NCBI GenBank assembly: GCA_036378535.1
Contig: DASUWH010000079.1
Span: 1 to 64,000, forward strand
Direction of reading: 5' to 3'
Length of the DNA stretch: 64,000 bases
From: Gp1-AA122 sp036378535
GTDB lineage: Bacteria; Acidobacteriota; Terriglobia; Terriglobales; Acidobacteriaceae
Positions 7,517 through 17,179 of the stretch are shown here, piece by piece (positions within the stretch are counted from its first letter, which is position 1; each line of letters opens with the position of its first letter). Both the position numbers and the translations under genes were made by a program. The notes under the pieces are model-generated. The model was not told the origin of the DNA. It saw nothing but the letters and a program-made list of their open reading frames with translations, and did not search any database.

Positions 7517-10500
7517 ATGTCTCAATTCGTACACCTGCACTTACATACCGATTACTCCATGCTGGATGGCGCCTGCGACGTCGAGAAGCTGGTTGCGCGC
7601 GTAAAAGAACTCGGCATGCCTGCGGTCGCTATGACCGATCATGGCAACATTTTCGGGGCGGTGCATTTCGTCAATGCCGCGCACAAAGAAGGCATTAAGC
7701 CCATTGTCGGCTGCGAACTCTACATCTGCAAAAAAGATGACCACAACATCGAGCGCACGCCGCCCGACGGCGATACTTACAACCACCTTCTCGTCCTGGC
7801 GGAAAACGAAGAGGGTTATCGCAATCTGATGAAGATCACCTCCGAGGCCTCGCTGCATGGCTTCTATTACAAGCCTCGGGTGAGTAAGAAATTTTTGGCT
7901 GAACATGCCAAGGGGCTGATTGCGCTCTCCGGATGCCTCAAGGGCGAAGTCGCCGAATTCCTTACGGAAGAGAAATACGACGCGGCACGTGAGGCGGGCT
8001 CCACCTTTCGCGACATCTTTGGCAGAAACAATTTTTTCCTGGAACTGCAGGATCAGGGCCTCGATCAGGAGCATAAGATTCGTCCCGGCCTGCTGCGGCT
8101 GGAGAAAGACCTGGGAGTGCCGCTGGTCGCGACCAACGACAGCCACTACCTGTGTGAGGACGACGCCCATGCCCAGGACGTGATGCTCTGCATCCAGACG
8201 GGCAAGTCCATTCAGGAACCGAACCGCATGAAGTTCCAGGGTAACCAGTTCTTCGTGAAGAGTCACGAAGAGATGACGCGCGTTTTCAAAGACTCGCCCG
8301 ACGTGCTGACGCGCACGCTGGCCATCGCGGAGCGCTGCAATATGCGGCTGGAAAAGGTCGGCAGCCCGTTCCCGCATTTTGACGTTCCTGCCGGATACAC
8401 CCTCGACAGCTATTTCGAACACGTGACGCACGAAGGTTTTGCCCGGCGCGTGGAAAACCTGCGCCAGCAAGAAGGCAAGCTGAAGCACACTTTCGCCGAT
8501 TACGAGCAACGTCTGTCGCGCGAAATAGCCATCATCCAGCAGATGAAGTTTTCCGGCTATTTCCTGATTGTCTGGGACTTGATCCGTTACGCCAAAGAGC
8601 ACAATATTCCTGTTGGTCCGGGCCGCGGATCAGCGGCGGGGGCGCTGGTCGCCTATTCCCTCGGCATCACCGATCTCGATCCGCTTCAGCATGAACTCCT
8701 GTTCGAGCGCTTCCTGAATCCCGAGCGCGTGTCCATGCCTGATATCGACATCGACTTCTGCATGAACCGCCGCGGCGAAGTGATCGATTACGTGACGCGC
8801 AAGTATGGTCGCGAGAATGTCGCCCAGATCATCACTTTCGGAACTATGGCGGCCAAAGCTGCCATCAAAGATGTTGGGCGCGCTATGGACATTCCTTACG
8901 TGGATGTTGACCGCATCGCCAAGATGGTGCCTGCCCAGCTCAACATCACGCTGGAGCAAGCGCTCAAGGATTCGCCCGCCATGCAGCAGGCCTACGAGAG
9001 CGATGCTCAGATTCGTGAACTGCTGGATACGGCCCGGAAGTTGGAAGGACTGGTGCGCAACGCGGGCGTGCATGCTGCCGGCGTAGTTATCGCCCCGCGC
9101 CCGCTGACCGAACTGGTTCCACTCCATCGCACCAAGAACGACGAAATCGTCACCGCCTTCGACATGGTGGCCATCGAGAAGCTAGGCCTGCTGAAGATGG
9201 ACTTCCTGGGGTTGACCACGCTCACCATTCTCGATGATGCATTGAAGCTGATCGAGCAGACGCGTGGACAGAAGATGGCGCTCGACGACATTCCCCTCCA
9301 GGATAACGAAACGTATGAAAAAGTCTTCCACAAGGGACTGACTTCGGGCGTGTTCCAGTTTGAATCGCATGGCATGCGCGACGTGCTGCGCCGCTACCAG
9401 CCGAATTCGATTGAGGACCTCACCGCCCTCAACGCGCTCTATCGTCCCGGGCCCATCCAGGGGGGCATGATCGATGACTTCATCGAGCGCAAGCACGGCC
9501 GCCGCAAAATCGAATACGAGCTTCCAGAGCTCAGGGAAATACTGGCGGAGACTCTCGGCGTCATCGTTTATCAGGAACAGGTGATGCAGATCGCCAATAA
9601 GCTGGCCGGATACTCCCTTGGCGAAGCTGACCTGCTCCGCCGCGCCATGGGCAAGAAGAAGCCCGAGGAGATGGCCAAGCAACGCGAACGTTTCGTACAG
9701 GGCGCAACCCAGCGGAGTTTTCCTGCCAAGAAGATCGAAAAGATATTTGACCTGATGGCGCAGTTTGCCGGCTACGGCTTCAACAAATCCCATTCCGCTG
9801 CTTACGCTCTGCTCGCCTATCACACCGCATATCTGAAGACTCACTTCTCGGTGGAGTTTATGGCCGCCTTGCTGACATCGGTGACGGGCAGCACGGATGA
9901 TGTTGTGAAGTATATTAACGAGTGCCGCGAGATGGGCATCGCCGTCGAGCCTCCCGATATCAATGTCAGCGACGCTAATTTCACGCCCCATGGTCCCGCG
10001 ATCCGTTTCGGTCTGGCCGCGGTGAAGAATGTCGGCCACAATGCCATCGAGTCCATTGTTGCCGGCCGCAAGAAACTTGGGAAATACAGCACGATTTTTG
10101 AATTCTGCGAAAGTGTCGACTTGCGCCTGCTGAACAAGCGTGTTGTCGAATCTCTCATCAAGAGCGGTGCGATGGACTCGCTCGGTAGCCGGGCAGCCCT
10201 GATGACGATTCTCGATAAGGCCATGGATCGCGCCCAAAAAGCGCAGCGTGATGCCGAATCCGGCCAGCATGGCCTCTTCGGCGTTTTCAACCAGGAAGAA
10301 GCTCACGATCACAATGACAAGCTCCCCAACGTTCCCGATTGGGATGAGCACACGCGCTTAGCCGCGGAAAAGGAGATCCTCGGCTTCTTCATCACCGGCC
10401 ATCCCCTCGAGAAATATAAAGACAAGCTGGAAGACTTCCGTGCCTTGAGCACAGTAGATATCTGCGCCTTGAAGGACTCCACGGGCAAAGACGAAATCTA

Positions 10501-10990
10501 TGCTGGTGGCGTCATCATGAATCTGCGCGTGCTTAAATCCAAGAAGGGCGAGTTTTATGCCCAGGCGCAGTTCGAGGATATGTCCGGCAGCGTCGACATG
10601 CTGGTCTTCCCCGAGGCTTACCGCCGCTTGCAGGAAAAGGTGAAACTCGAGGTTCCCGTCCTGGTGCGTGGCGGGGTGCGCGTGGAAGAGGGATCCAATC
10701 CCAAGCTGACGGTCAGCGACATCATTGCTCTGGAAGAGGCCAAGCCCAAGCTGCCCAAGTCCTTGCGTATCCGCATTCCCCTCGAAACGGCAACGGAATT
10801 CACCATAGACGCGCTGGCATCGCTGTGCCGCGAACGCCAAGGAGAAGCCAAGCTACTGTTCGATGTGGAGCGCCAGGGCGATTTCATGGTGGTTATGGAG
10901 CCGGACGGCTATAATGTGCAACCAGACCGTAATTTCATCGCCCGCGTGGAAGAACTCTGCGGGCGTGGTGCGGTGCGAATCATCAACTGA
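7517..10990 (+). CDS. dnaE: DNA polymerase III subunit alpha
   Basis: This 1157-residue catalytic subunit of the replicative polymerase has the normal DnaE1 length. The N-terminal PHP domain opens with HLHTDYSMLDGA and retains GNIFGA and DSHYL motifs. The palm contains GPGRGSAAGALVAY and the active-site PDIDIDFCMNRRGEVIDYV, with the catalytic Asp pair; the third carboxylate lies downstream. A helix-hairpin-helix region and a C-terminal OB domain (RVLKSKKGEFYAQAQFED) follow. No intein or truncation was seen. It is followed by accA, as in E. coli and many other bacteria, so the two probably share transcripts. A TACAAT element at 7448-7453 could be the -10 of its promoter, and a perfect 6-bp inverted repeat with a 3-base spacer lies at 7469-7483 in the leader. 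Confidence 0.97.
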   Translation: MSQFVHLHLHTDYSMLDGACDVEKLVARVKELGMPAVAMTDHGNIFGAVHFVNAAHKEGIKPIVGCELYICKKDDHNIERTPPDGDTYNHLLVLAENEEGYRNLMKITSEASLHGFYYKPRVSKKFLAEHAKGLIALSGCLKGEVAEFLTEEKYDAAREAGSTFRDIFGRNNFFLELQDQGLDQEHKIRPGLLRLEKDLGVPLVATNDSHYLCEDDAHAQDVMLCIQTGKSIQEPNRMKFQGNQFFVKSHEEMTRVFKDSPDVLTRTLAIAERCNMRLEKVGSPFPHFDVPAGYTLDSYFEHVTHEGFARRVENLRQQEGKLKHTFADYEQRLSREIAIIQQMKFSGYFLIVWDLIRYAKEHNIPVGPGRGSAAGALVAYSLGITDLDPLQHELLFERFLNPERVSMPDIDIDFCMNRRGEVIDYVTRKYGRENVAQIITFGTMAAKAAIKDVGRAMDIPYVDVDRIAKMVPAQLNITLEQALKDSPAMQQAYESDAQIRELLDTARKLEGLVRNAGVHAAGVVIAPRPLTELVPLHRTKNDEIVTAFDMVAIEKLGLLKMDFLGLTTLTILDDALKLIEQTRGQKMALDDIPLQDNETYEKVFHKGLTSGVFQFESHGMRDVLRRYQPNSIEDLTALNALYRPGPIQGGMIDDFIERKHGRRKIEYELPELREILAETLGVIVYQEQVMQIANKLAGYSLGEADLLRRAMGKKKPEEMAKQRERFVQGATQRSFPAKKIEKIFDLMAQFAGYGFNKSHSAAYALLAYHTAYLKTHFSVEFMAALLTSVTGSTDDVVKYINECREMGIAVEPPDINVSDANFTPHGPAIRFGLAAVKNVGHNAIESIVAGRKKLGKYSTIFEFCESVDLRLLNKRVVESLIKSGAMDSLGSRAALMTILDKAMDRAQKAQRDAESGQHGLFGVFNQEEAHDHNDKLPNVPDWDEHTRLAAEKEILGFFITGHPLEKYKDKLEDFRALSTVDICALKDSTGKDEIYAGGVIMNLRVLKSKKGEFYAQAQFEDMSGSVDMLVFPEAYRRLQEKVKLEVPVLVRGGVRVEEGSNPKLTVSDIIALEEAKPKLPKSLRIRIPLETATEFTIDALASLCRERQGEAKLLFDVERQGDFMVVMEPDGYNVQPDRNFIARVEELCGRGAVRIIN

Positions 10991-11151
10991 GCTTTACCCC
11001 ATTGGCGGCCATCAGACATTCCGACGGAAACGGCGCTACCGCTACTGCCCGCGCGCGGGCGGAAGTTCCTGAGTTACTGGCTGCCTCGGAATTACTCGTA
11101 TCATTGGTGGAAAGTTCGTGGAACAATTCGGGCAACGGCTCAGGAACCAGG

Positions 11152-12111
11152 ATGAACGGTAGCGGCAGCAAAGCGCAGCAGGAACTGGAAAAGATCGAGC
11201 AGCAAATCGCGCAAATCGAGGCCGTCGCCGGCCAGCATCAGGACGCGACCGCACAATTGCACGAGTTGCACGAGCGCGTGCATGCTCTGCGCCGCGAGAT
11301 CTTCGCGCACATGAATGCCTGGCAGAAGACCGAGCTGGCCCGGCATCCCCAGCGCCCCTACACCCTGGATTACATCGAACGCATCTTCACCGATTGGAGC
11401 GAGATCCACGGAGATCGAGGCTTTGCCGACGATGCCGCCATTATTTGCGGCATGGCGCGCTTTCACGGCCAGGATGTAATGATCGTCGGCCACCAGAAGG
11501 CGCGCGACACCAAGCAGAAGGTTTACCGTAATTTCGGCATGCCCAATCCGGAAGGCTACCGCAAGGCCCTGCGGGCGATGAAGATGGCGGAGAAATTTGG
11601 CCGGCCAATCTTCACGTTTGTGGACACGCCCGGGGCTTATCCCGGCCTGGGCGCCGAAGAGCGTGGCCAGGCCGAAGCCATTGCCCGCAATCTGCGCGAG
11701 ATGGCGCGCCTGGAAGTTCCCATCATCACCGTAATCACGGGAGAAGGCGGAAGCGGCGGCGCATTGGCCATTGCCGTCGCGGATCGTGTCCTCATGATGG
11801 AGAACTCCGTCTATTCGGTCATCTCGCCCGAGGGCTGCGCCTCCATTATGTGGCGCGACGCCACCAAGAAAGAGCAGGCCGCCGAGGCATTGCGCATTAC
11901 CGCCTCTGACTTGACCGAGCTTGGCTGTATCGACGGCACGGTGCCTGAGCCCGAAGGTGGTGCTCATCGCGATCACGAAGCCGCCGCCGCGCTGCTCGAC
12001 GCCGCGCTCCAGTCCCATCTTGCTGCCCTGGACAAACTTCCCCTCCGCGAATTGCTCGCATCACGATATAATAAATTCCGCAACATGGCCCAGTTCTTCA
12101 GCGTGAGTTAA
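11152..12111 (+). CDS. accA: Acetyl-CoA carboxylase carboxyltransferase subunit alpha
   Basis: The 319-residue product has the same length as E. coli AccA. With AccD it transfers the carboxyl group from biotin to acetyl-CoA, the first committed step of fatty acid synthesis. Hallmarks are ARHPQRPYTLDYI, GHQKARDTKQK, RNFGMPNPEGYRKALR, FVDTPGAYPGLGAEERGQ (oxyanion-hole region), GEGGSGGALAIAVAD and SVISPEGCAS. ATG 11152 is chosen because AGGA at 11142-11145 lies six bases upstream and the length then fits the family. A TTG at 11002 in the same frame would add 50 low-similarity Ser/Ala/Gly-rich residues. It lies about 160 bases after dnaE. An intrinsic terminator candidate follows. Confidence 0.95.
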   Translation: MNGSGSKAQQELEKIEQQIAQIEAVAGQHQDATAQLHELHERVHALRREIFAHMNAWQKTELARHPQRPYTLDYIERIFTDWSEIHGDRGFADDAAIICGMARFHGQDVMIVGHQKARDTKQKVYRNFGMPNPEGYRKALRAMKMAEKFGRPIFTFVDTPGAYPGLGAEERGQAEAIARNLREMARLEVPIITVITGEGGSGGALAIAVADRVLMMENSVYSVISPEGCASIMWRDATKKEQAAEALRITASDLTELGCIDGTVPEPEGGAHRDHEAAAALLDAALQSHLAALDKLPLRELLASRYNKFRNMAQFFSVS

Positions 12112-12183
12112 GTGCGTTTCTGCGTACAAAGCTATCTTGTAAACCTGCTTTGAAAGGGTTCAGCTTTCAGCCAAGCCCTTCAG

Positions 12184-12225
12184 GGCCGCCCCAAAGCGGG
12201 CTTTAGCCAGTGGGGCCTATTTTTT
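12184..12225 (+). terminator. Candidate intrinsic terminator after accA
   Basis: GCCCC (12188-12192) can pair with GGGGC (12212-12216), with an inner GC-rich segment. The stem is followed by a run of six T residues (12220-12225). Flanking sequence resembles GC-rich hairpin elements dispersed in acidobacterial intergenic DNA, so it may also be part of such a repeat. Confidence 0.45.
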
Positions 12226-12324
12226 GATCATTATGGGATGACTCTTAAATCATTCTTATTGCTACGGGAACACTTTCGATTACCCGACAGCTGACGACCG
12301 ACGACTGAAGGCTGACGACTGGCT

Positions 12325-12330
12325 TATAAT
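12325..12330 (+). promoter_or_regulatory. Consensus -10 element upstream of korA
   Basis: A perfect TATAAT sits 62 bases before the korA start. No good -35 hexamer is found at 16-18 bases spacing. The direct repeat GCTGACGAC at 12290-12298 and 12311-12319 lies in the -35 region and may bind an activator or be a simple intergenic repeat. Confidence 0.35.
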
Positions 12331-12392
12331 GTAGTAATCCACACCACGTAGCTCTGGGCGCCTGATCCGCCCACTCCAAAGGAAGGAAGGGA

Positions 12393-14228
12393 ATGGCCAC
12401 AACAGATGTCGCGCTCCACGAAGCCTCCGGGCGCATGGAGCAGAAACGCGTCGTCAACGACATGAGTATTCAGGTCGCGACCGTCAACGGCTCCGGTTCG
12501 CAAAGCTCCAACACAGTTCTCCTGCGCAGTATTTTCCAGATGGGCGTGCCCGTTTCCGGCAAGAATCTGTTCCCGTCGAACATTGCGGGATTGCCGACCT
12601 GGTACACGATTCGGGCCAATAAAGACGGCTACATCGCCCGCAAGAAGGAAATCGACTTTCTGGTGGCGATGAATCCAGAGACCGCCCAGGAAGATGTCAA
12701 GTCGCTCGACGCAGGCGCCGTGGTGGTGTATGACGAGCCCCTCGCCCTGGATAAGGTGCGCAATGATCTGATCTTCTACTCGGTCCCTTACGACAAGCTG
12801 GTGGCCCCGGTCTGTCCCGAAGCCAAGCTGCGCAAGCTGGTGCGCAACATGATTTATGTTGGCGTCGTGGCCAAGCTGCTGGGCATCGAGATGGCCGAGG
12901 TCGAGAAGGCCATTCGCAAGCAGTTTGCGACTAAGCAGAAAGCCGCCAATCTGAACCTGGCTGCGGTGAAGGCCGGATTCGATTATGCTACCGCGACCTT
13001 GCCCAAGCGTGATCCTTACTACGTCGAGCGCATGGACAAGAATACCGGCAAGATCATCATTGACGGCAACTCCGCCGCAGCGCTCGGTTGCATGTTCGCC
13101 GGTGTCACGGTGGTGACCTGGTATCCGATCACGCCGTCTTCCTCTCTCGTGGAAACGCTCATTGATTACATGAAGGAATACCGTATCGGGAAAGACGGCA
13201 AGGCCACCTTCGCCATCGTTCAGGCCGAAGACGAGTTGGCCGCGATCGGCATGGTCTTAGGCGCGGGCTGGGCCGGGGCTCGTTCGATGACCGCGACTGC
13301 TGGACCTGGTATTTCGCTCATGTCCGAGTTTGCGGGCCTCTCGTACTACGCTGAGGTTCCCGGGGTGGTTTGGGACATCCAGCGTGTCGGCCCCTCGACC
13401 GGCTTGCCTACGCGCACTTCGCAGGGCGACATTCTTTCCACTGCCTTCCTTTCTCATGGCGACACCAAGCACATCATGCTGATCCCGTCCTCGGTCGAGG
13501 AATGCTTCAACATGGCCCAGGATGCCTTTAACCTGGCCGAGCAATTCCAGACCCTGATCTTTGTCATGTCCGATCTTGATCTCGGCATGAACAACTGGAT
13601 GTCGGATCCATTCAAATATCCAGAAACACCGATTAAGCGAGGCAAAATCCTGAGCAAGGAGGATCTCGACCGCCTGGGCGGATTCTCCCGATACAAGGAT
13701 GTCGATGGCGACGGCATCGGCTATCGCACTTTGCCGGGAACCGATCATCCGGCCGCGTCTTATTTTGTGCGCGGCAGCGGCCACAATGAGCATGGGCAGT
13801 ACAGCGAGAAGCCTGATGATTTCGAGCGCAACATGGAGCGCGTCAACCGCAAATTCGAGACCGCGCGCTCCTTTGTCCCGCGCCCGGAGGTCTATAGCGG
13901 CAAATCCAAGATCGGAATCATCGCCTACGGAACATCTCACTGGGCGATTACCGAGTCGCGCGATCAACTGCGCAAGGAATACAACACCGAAACAGATTAT
14001 CTGCGGATCAGAGCATATCCGTTCACGCGCGAGATTCACGATTTTATCGAGCAGCACGAGCGCGTGTACGTGGTCGAGCAGAACCGCGATGCGCAGATGC
14101 TCAGCCTGTTGAAGCTCGATGTGCGGCCCGAACTCGTAGTTCGGCTCCGCAGCATCGCCCATATCCACGGGTTGCCGCTGGATGCGCGCTCCGTGACCGA
14201 CGAAATCATGACCATGGAGGGCAAGTAG
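12393..14228 (+). CDS. korA: 2-oxoacid:ferredoxin oxidoreductase, fused gamma-alpha subunit (2-oxoglutarate type)
   Basis: The 611-residue subunit is the gamma-alpha fusion form of the KorA family. Residues about 25-190 are the gamma domain (CoA/2-oxoacid handling: SNTVLLRSIFQMGVPVSGKN). From about residue 215 comes the pyrimidine-binding alpha domain with the YPITPSSSLVETL motif, QAEDELAAIGMVLGAG and TATAGPGISLMSEFAGL. The C-terminal domain II contains IIAYGTSHWAITES and VYVVEQNRDAQM. With KorB it oxidatively decarboxylates a 2-oxoacid to acyl-CoA, reducing ferredoxin, in the TCA cycle. Substrate choice (2-oxoglutarate versus branched or pyruvate) cannot be proven from sequence. GGAAGGAAGGGA precedes ATG 12393. 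The stop codon abuts the korB start. Confidence 0.9.
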   Translation: MATTDVALHEASGRMEQKRVVNDMSIQVATVNGSGSQSSNTVLLRSIFQMGVPVSGKNLFPSNIAGLPTWYTIRANKDGYIARKKEIDFLVAMNPETAQEDVKSLDAGAVVVYDEPLALDKVRNDLIFYSVPYDKLVAPVCPEAKLRKLVRNMIYVGVVAKLLGIEMAEVEKAIRKQFATKQKAANLNLAAVKAGFDYATATLPKRDPYYVERMDKNTGKIIIDGNSAAALGCMFAGVTVVTWYPITPSSSLVETLIDYMKEYRIGKDGKATFAIVQAEDELAAIGMVLGAGWAGARSMTATAGPGISLMSEFAGLSYYAEVPGVVWDIQRVGPSTGLPTRTSQGDILSTAFLSHGDTKHIMLIPSSVEECFNMAQDAFNLAEQFQTLIFVMSDLDLGMNNWMSDPFKYPETPIKRGKILSKEDLDRLGGFSRYKDVDGDGIGYRTLPGTDHPAASYFVRGSGHNEHGQYSEKPDDFERNMERVNRKFETARSFVPRPEVYSGKSKIGIIAYGTSHWAITESRDQLRKEYNTETDYLRIRAYPFTREIHDFIEQHERVYVVEQNRDAQMLSLLKLDVRPELVVRLRSIAHIHGLPLDARSVTDEIMTMEGK

Positions 14229-15275
14229 ATGGCAACCACGCCAACCAGCACGCCCGCACCGAAGACCAACGTAATCGGGCTCTCCGTTCTCGACTATCGC
14301 GGTGGCAGGACCACGCTTTGCGCCGGCTGTGGCCACAATGCCATCTCGGAACGAATCATCGACGCCATGTACGAGATGGGTGTGAAGCCCGAACGCGTGA
14401 TCAAGCCCAGCGGCATCGGGTGCTCATCGAAAACTCCGGCTTATTTCATGTCGCGTGCGCACAGCTTCAACGCTGTGCACGGACGCATGCCTTCGGTGGC
14501 AACCGGCGCGGTACTCGCGAATCATAAGCTGATTGCACTCGGCGTCAGCGGCGATGGCGACACTGCTTCCATCGGCATCGGCCAGTTTGTGCACCTGATG
14601 CGGCGCAATCTGCCGATCATCTACATCATCGAGGACAACGGCGTGTACGGTCTCACCAAAGGCCAGTTTTCGGCGACTGCGGATCTCGGCTCCAAGCTGA
14701 AGACGGGCGTCATCAACGACCTGCCTCCCATCGACACCTGCGCGCTCGCCATCTCGCTGGGCGCGACTTTTGTGGGCCGCTCGTTTTCCGGCGACAAAAA
14801 GCAACTCTCAGCCATGCTGAAGGCTGCCATTGCGCATCGCGGGACCTCGATGATCGACGTGGTCTCTCCATGCGTAACCTTCAATGATCATGAAGGTTCG
14901 ACCAAGTCCTACAAGTACATGAAGGACCACGAAGAGCCGATTCAGGACATCAACTTCATTCCGAGTTTCGCGGAGATTGATGTCGAGTACGATGCCGGCA
15001 CCACTGTCGAAGTCACCATGCATGACGGTTCGCGGCTCCGCCTGCACAAGCTGGAAGAGGATTTCGATGCGACCAACAAAATCACTTCCATCAAGCGCCT
15101 CATGGAAGCTCATGTGAATGACGAGGTTTTGACCGGGGTTTTCTACGTCAATCCGCAGGCGCCAACCTTCGTGGACATGCTTAACATGACGGATGAATCT
15201 CTCACCACATTACCTGAGTCCGTGATCCGCCCCGGCAAGGAAGTGCTGGAGCAGGTGATGGATGAGCTGCGGTAA
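14229..15275 (+). CDS. korB: 2-oxoacid:ferredoxin oxidoreductase, beta subunit
   Basis: The 348-residue TPP-binding subunit carries the four cysteines expected to hold the single [4Fe-4S] cluster: CAGCGH (Cys31, Cys34), GIGCSS (Cys65) and SPC (Cys215). The thiamine diphosphate motif is GDGDTASIGIGQ (about 108-119), followed by DNGVYGLTKGQ. Length and cysteine pattern match KorB. Its ATG directly follows the korA stop, and GGAGG at 14216-14220 inside korA is its ribosome-binding site, so the two are translationally coupled. Together they make a two-gene enzyme; no separate ferredoxin-like delta subunit gene is adjacent, which is normal for this type. Confidence 0.92.
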   Translation: MATTPTSTPAPKTNVIGLSVLDYRGGRTTLCAGCGHNAISERIIDAMYEMGVKPERVIKPSGIGCSSKTPAYFMSRAHSFNAVHGRMPSVATGAVLANHKLIALGVSGDGDTASIGIGQFVHLMRRNLPIIYIIEDNGVYGLTKGQFSATADLGSKLKTGVINDLPPIDTCALAISLGATFVGRSFSGDKKQLSAMLKAAIAHRGTSMIDVVSPCVTFNDHEGSTKSYKYMKDHEEPIQDINFIPSFAEIDVEYDAGTTVEVTMHDGSRLRLHKLEEDFDATNKITSIKRLMEAHVNDEVLTGVFYVNPQAPTFVDMLNMTDESLTTLPESVIRPGKEVLEQVMDELR

Positions 15276-15312
15276 ACAGCTTTTAGCTCTTAGCCCTTTA
15301 GCTAAATCGCTT

Positions 15313-15330
15313 TGTCATCCCGAGCGCAGC
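15313..15330 (+). repeat. Copy 1 of a dispersed 18-bp intergenic repeat
   Basis: TGTCATCCCGAGCGCAGC occurs here after korB and, in exact reverse complement, at 32042-32059. Both copies are intergenic. From memory, similar TGTCATCCCGAGCG sequences are scattered in intergenic DNA of many Acidobacteria and other soil bacteria. The rest of the 15276-15508 gap has no gene. Confidence 0.6.
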
Positions 15331-15508
15331 GAGGAAGCTGGGTTGTCCTGAACAAGCAGCAAAGCGCTACCGACCCAACGCCAGGGGAGGCGACGGGGCG
15401 CTACGGTAGCGCCGCCCTGGTGAATTTCCAAGCTCAGTGTAAAGGCTCTGCACTAACTGTCTAGTGCAGAGGTGGATTCCGCCTCCCCGGACCGGCCCTT
15501 GGGTTCGC

Positions 15509-16948
15509 TTAGCGCAGCGCAGGCGCAAATCTCGCCGCTTTAGCCAGGGCTGACTGCAGATTCTGCAGGTGCGTCTCGTCAGTCAGATAGCTGATCACCA
15601 TCATGCGCATCACGCTACTGCCATTTGCGACCGTCTCCGAGATCCATCGGCGGCCGTCGCGCGTGACTTCCTCGACGATAGCAGCGTGAGCATGGGCGAG
15701 CTGTGCGCCCTTGGCGTTGGTCTTCAACCGGAACGTCACGATGGGCAGCACCTGCGGCGCGGCCAGTTCGAAGTCCTCCGACGCCTCCACCCATTCAGCG
15801 AAGCTGCGCGCCAACTGCAGTTGGCGATCGATTAATTCTTCATAGGCTTGTCTGCCATGAACACGCAACGTTAGCCACAGCTTCAGCGCATTCATGCGGC
15901 GCGTCCATTGCGTGCTGATGCGGGAGTTGTCAGGCAGCGTCGCGCCGGCCGCTTTGGGCATGTACGCGGCCGAAACCGCGAAGGCACGCGTCAGCGTTTC
16001 CGGATAGCGGGTTAGGACGACTCCGGCTGCGTAGGGCATGGCCAGCCACTTATGGGGATCGATGGTGATCGAATCGGCGAGTTCGATGCCGCGAACCAGA
16101 TCGCGATGGCCGTCCGAAAATATCGCTGCGCCGCCATAGGCGCCGTCCACATGGAGCCACAGATCGTGACGCTGGCAGATGGCGTGAATGGCGGGGATGT
16201 CATCCACTGTGCCGGAGTTGGTTGTGCCTGCAGTCGCGACGACGCAGAATGGCTTCTTGCCGGCGGTAAGGTCAGCACGGACCGCCTGTTCAAGCTGGTC
16301 GGTGTCGAGCTGCAGAGTCTGTCTTACTGGGACGCGGCGCAGCGCTTTGCGTCCGATTCCGAGCAGACCAGCCGACTTGTCCAGCGAGTGGTGCCCTTCG
16401 GCGGAGCAGTACAGAACGGGTTGCGCCCCGATGGTGGCAACGCCATCTTCGATTGTCTCGGGGAAGTGCGCCGCAAGGGCGAGAGCGAGCCCGCTGAAGT
16501 TGGCCTCGTTGCCGCCGCTGGTGAATGTCCCGTTGAACGACCCCTCACCCCAGCCGACGCGCTCTCCGATCCAGCGCACAGTTTCTACTTCGATCTTTGA
16601 GGCGAGTTGCGAGCGCGCCAGCGTCGCCAATTGCGGGTTCAAGGCCGCCACCAGCGCCTCGCCCAGAAATCCCATATACGCGGGCGTGGGATTCATTAGG
16701 CCGAAATAATTCGCGGCGGGGACGTGAAAGCCTTTCTCCACCATCTCGCGGCAAACCTCATCAAGAACTTCAGCGGGATCGGCGCCAAGTTCCGGCAAGG
16801 GGTTCGATAGCGGTCCGTAGGTGCGCTGTTCGATAGGCAGTTGCACGGGCCGGTCGGGCAGCGAAGCATAGAACTCATCCACCCGATCGATCAGCTGGTA
16901 CCCCAATTTCCGCCGCGTAGCAGAATCGAAATCGAAACTCATGGTCAT
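15509..16948 (-). CDS. PLP-dependent group II amino-acid decarboxylase (aromatic-L-amino-acid/glutamate decarboxylase superfamily)
   Basis: The 479-residue protein has the normal length for aromatic amino acid decarboxylases. PLP contacts are visible: TSGGNEAN (about 143-150), GHHSLDKSAGLLGIG (stacking His about 186), the pyridine-nitrogen Asp in LHVDGAYGG (Asp268), and the Schiff-base lysine in DPHKWLAMPY (Lys300). The enzyme removes the alpha-carboxylate of an L-amino acid to give an amine and acts in the cytosol. Residues deciding between Tyr/Trp/DOPA, Glu and diaminobutyrate are not clear, so the substrate is left open. It is monocistronic; the adjacent minus-strand genes are more than 200 bases upstream and belong to a different operon. 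Confidence 0.85.
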   Translation of the reverse strand: MTMSFDFDSATRRKLGYQLIDRVDEFYASLPDRPVQLPIEQRTYGPLSNPLPELGADPAEVLDEVCREMVEKGFHVPAANYFGLMNPTPAYMGFLGEALVAALNPQLATLARSQLASKIEVETVRWIGERVGWGEGSFNGTFTSGGNEANFSGLALALAAHFPETIEDGVATIGAQPVLYCSAEGHHSLDKSAGLLGIGRKALRRVPVRQTLQLDTDQLEQAVRADLTAGKKPFCVVATAGTTNSGTVDDIPAIHAICQRHDLWLHVDGAYGGAAIFSDGHRDLVRGIELADSITIDPHKWLAMPYAAGVVLTRYPETLTRAFAVSAAYMPKAAGATLPDNSRISTQWTRRMNALKLWLTLRVHGRQAYEELIDRQLQLARSFAEWVEASEDFELAAPQVLPIVTFRLKTNAKGAQLAHAHAAIVEEVTRDGRRWISETVANGSSVMRMMVISYLTDETHLQNLQSALAKAARFAPALR

Positions 16949-17179
16949 ACGATGAGAGTGTAATGAAAACGACTCAGAGAGGTCCTCCGATTCTTGCCGT
17001 CAAAACAAAACACCGGGTGATAGTCAGCCCCTCAAACCCGGCGAGGGTGGTCCGAAATGATGATAATGCGGCGCTGCTGGCGGACTAGCTCGAGGGTGGG
17101 CTGCTGCGTAGGACGGATGGCACGATCGCCGGCCTTCTAACGACTCCCTGCCCGAAGAGCGTGGTACCCGCGGTCTGTC

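Noticed and set aside
9182..10351. A 389-codon open frame antisense to dnaE
   Set aside because: Its sequence is a complement shadow of a highly conserved gene, with no ribosome-binding site or family resemblance.
11002..11151. TTG start extending AccA by 50 residues
   Set aside because: The extension is low-complexity; ATG 11152 has a Shine-Dalgarno sequence and gives the normal family length.
12290..12319. Direct repeat GCTGACGAC before korA considered as an operator
   Set aside because: Simple GAC-rich intergenic sequence of this kind is common in such genomes; no symmetry and no regulator nearby.
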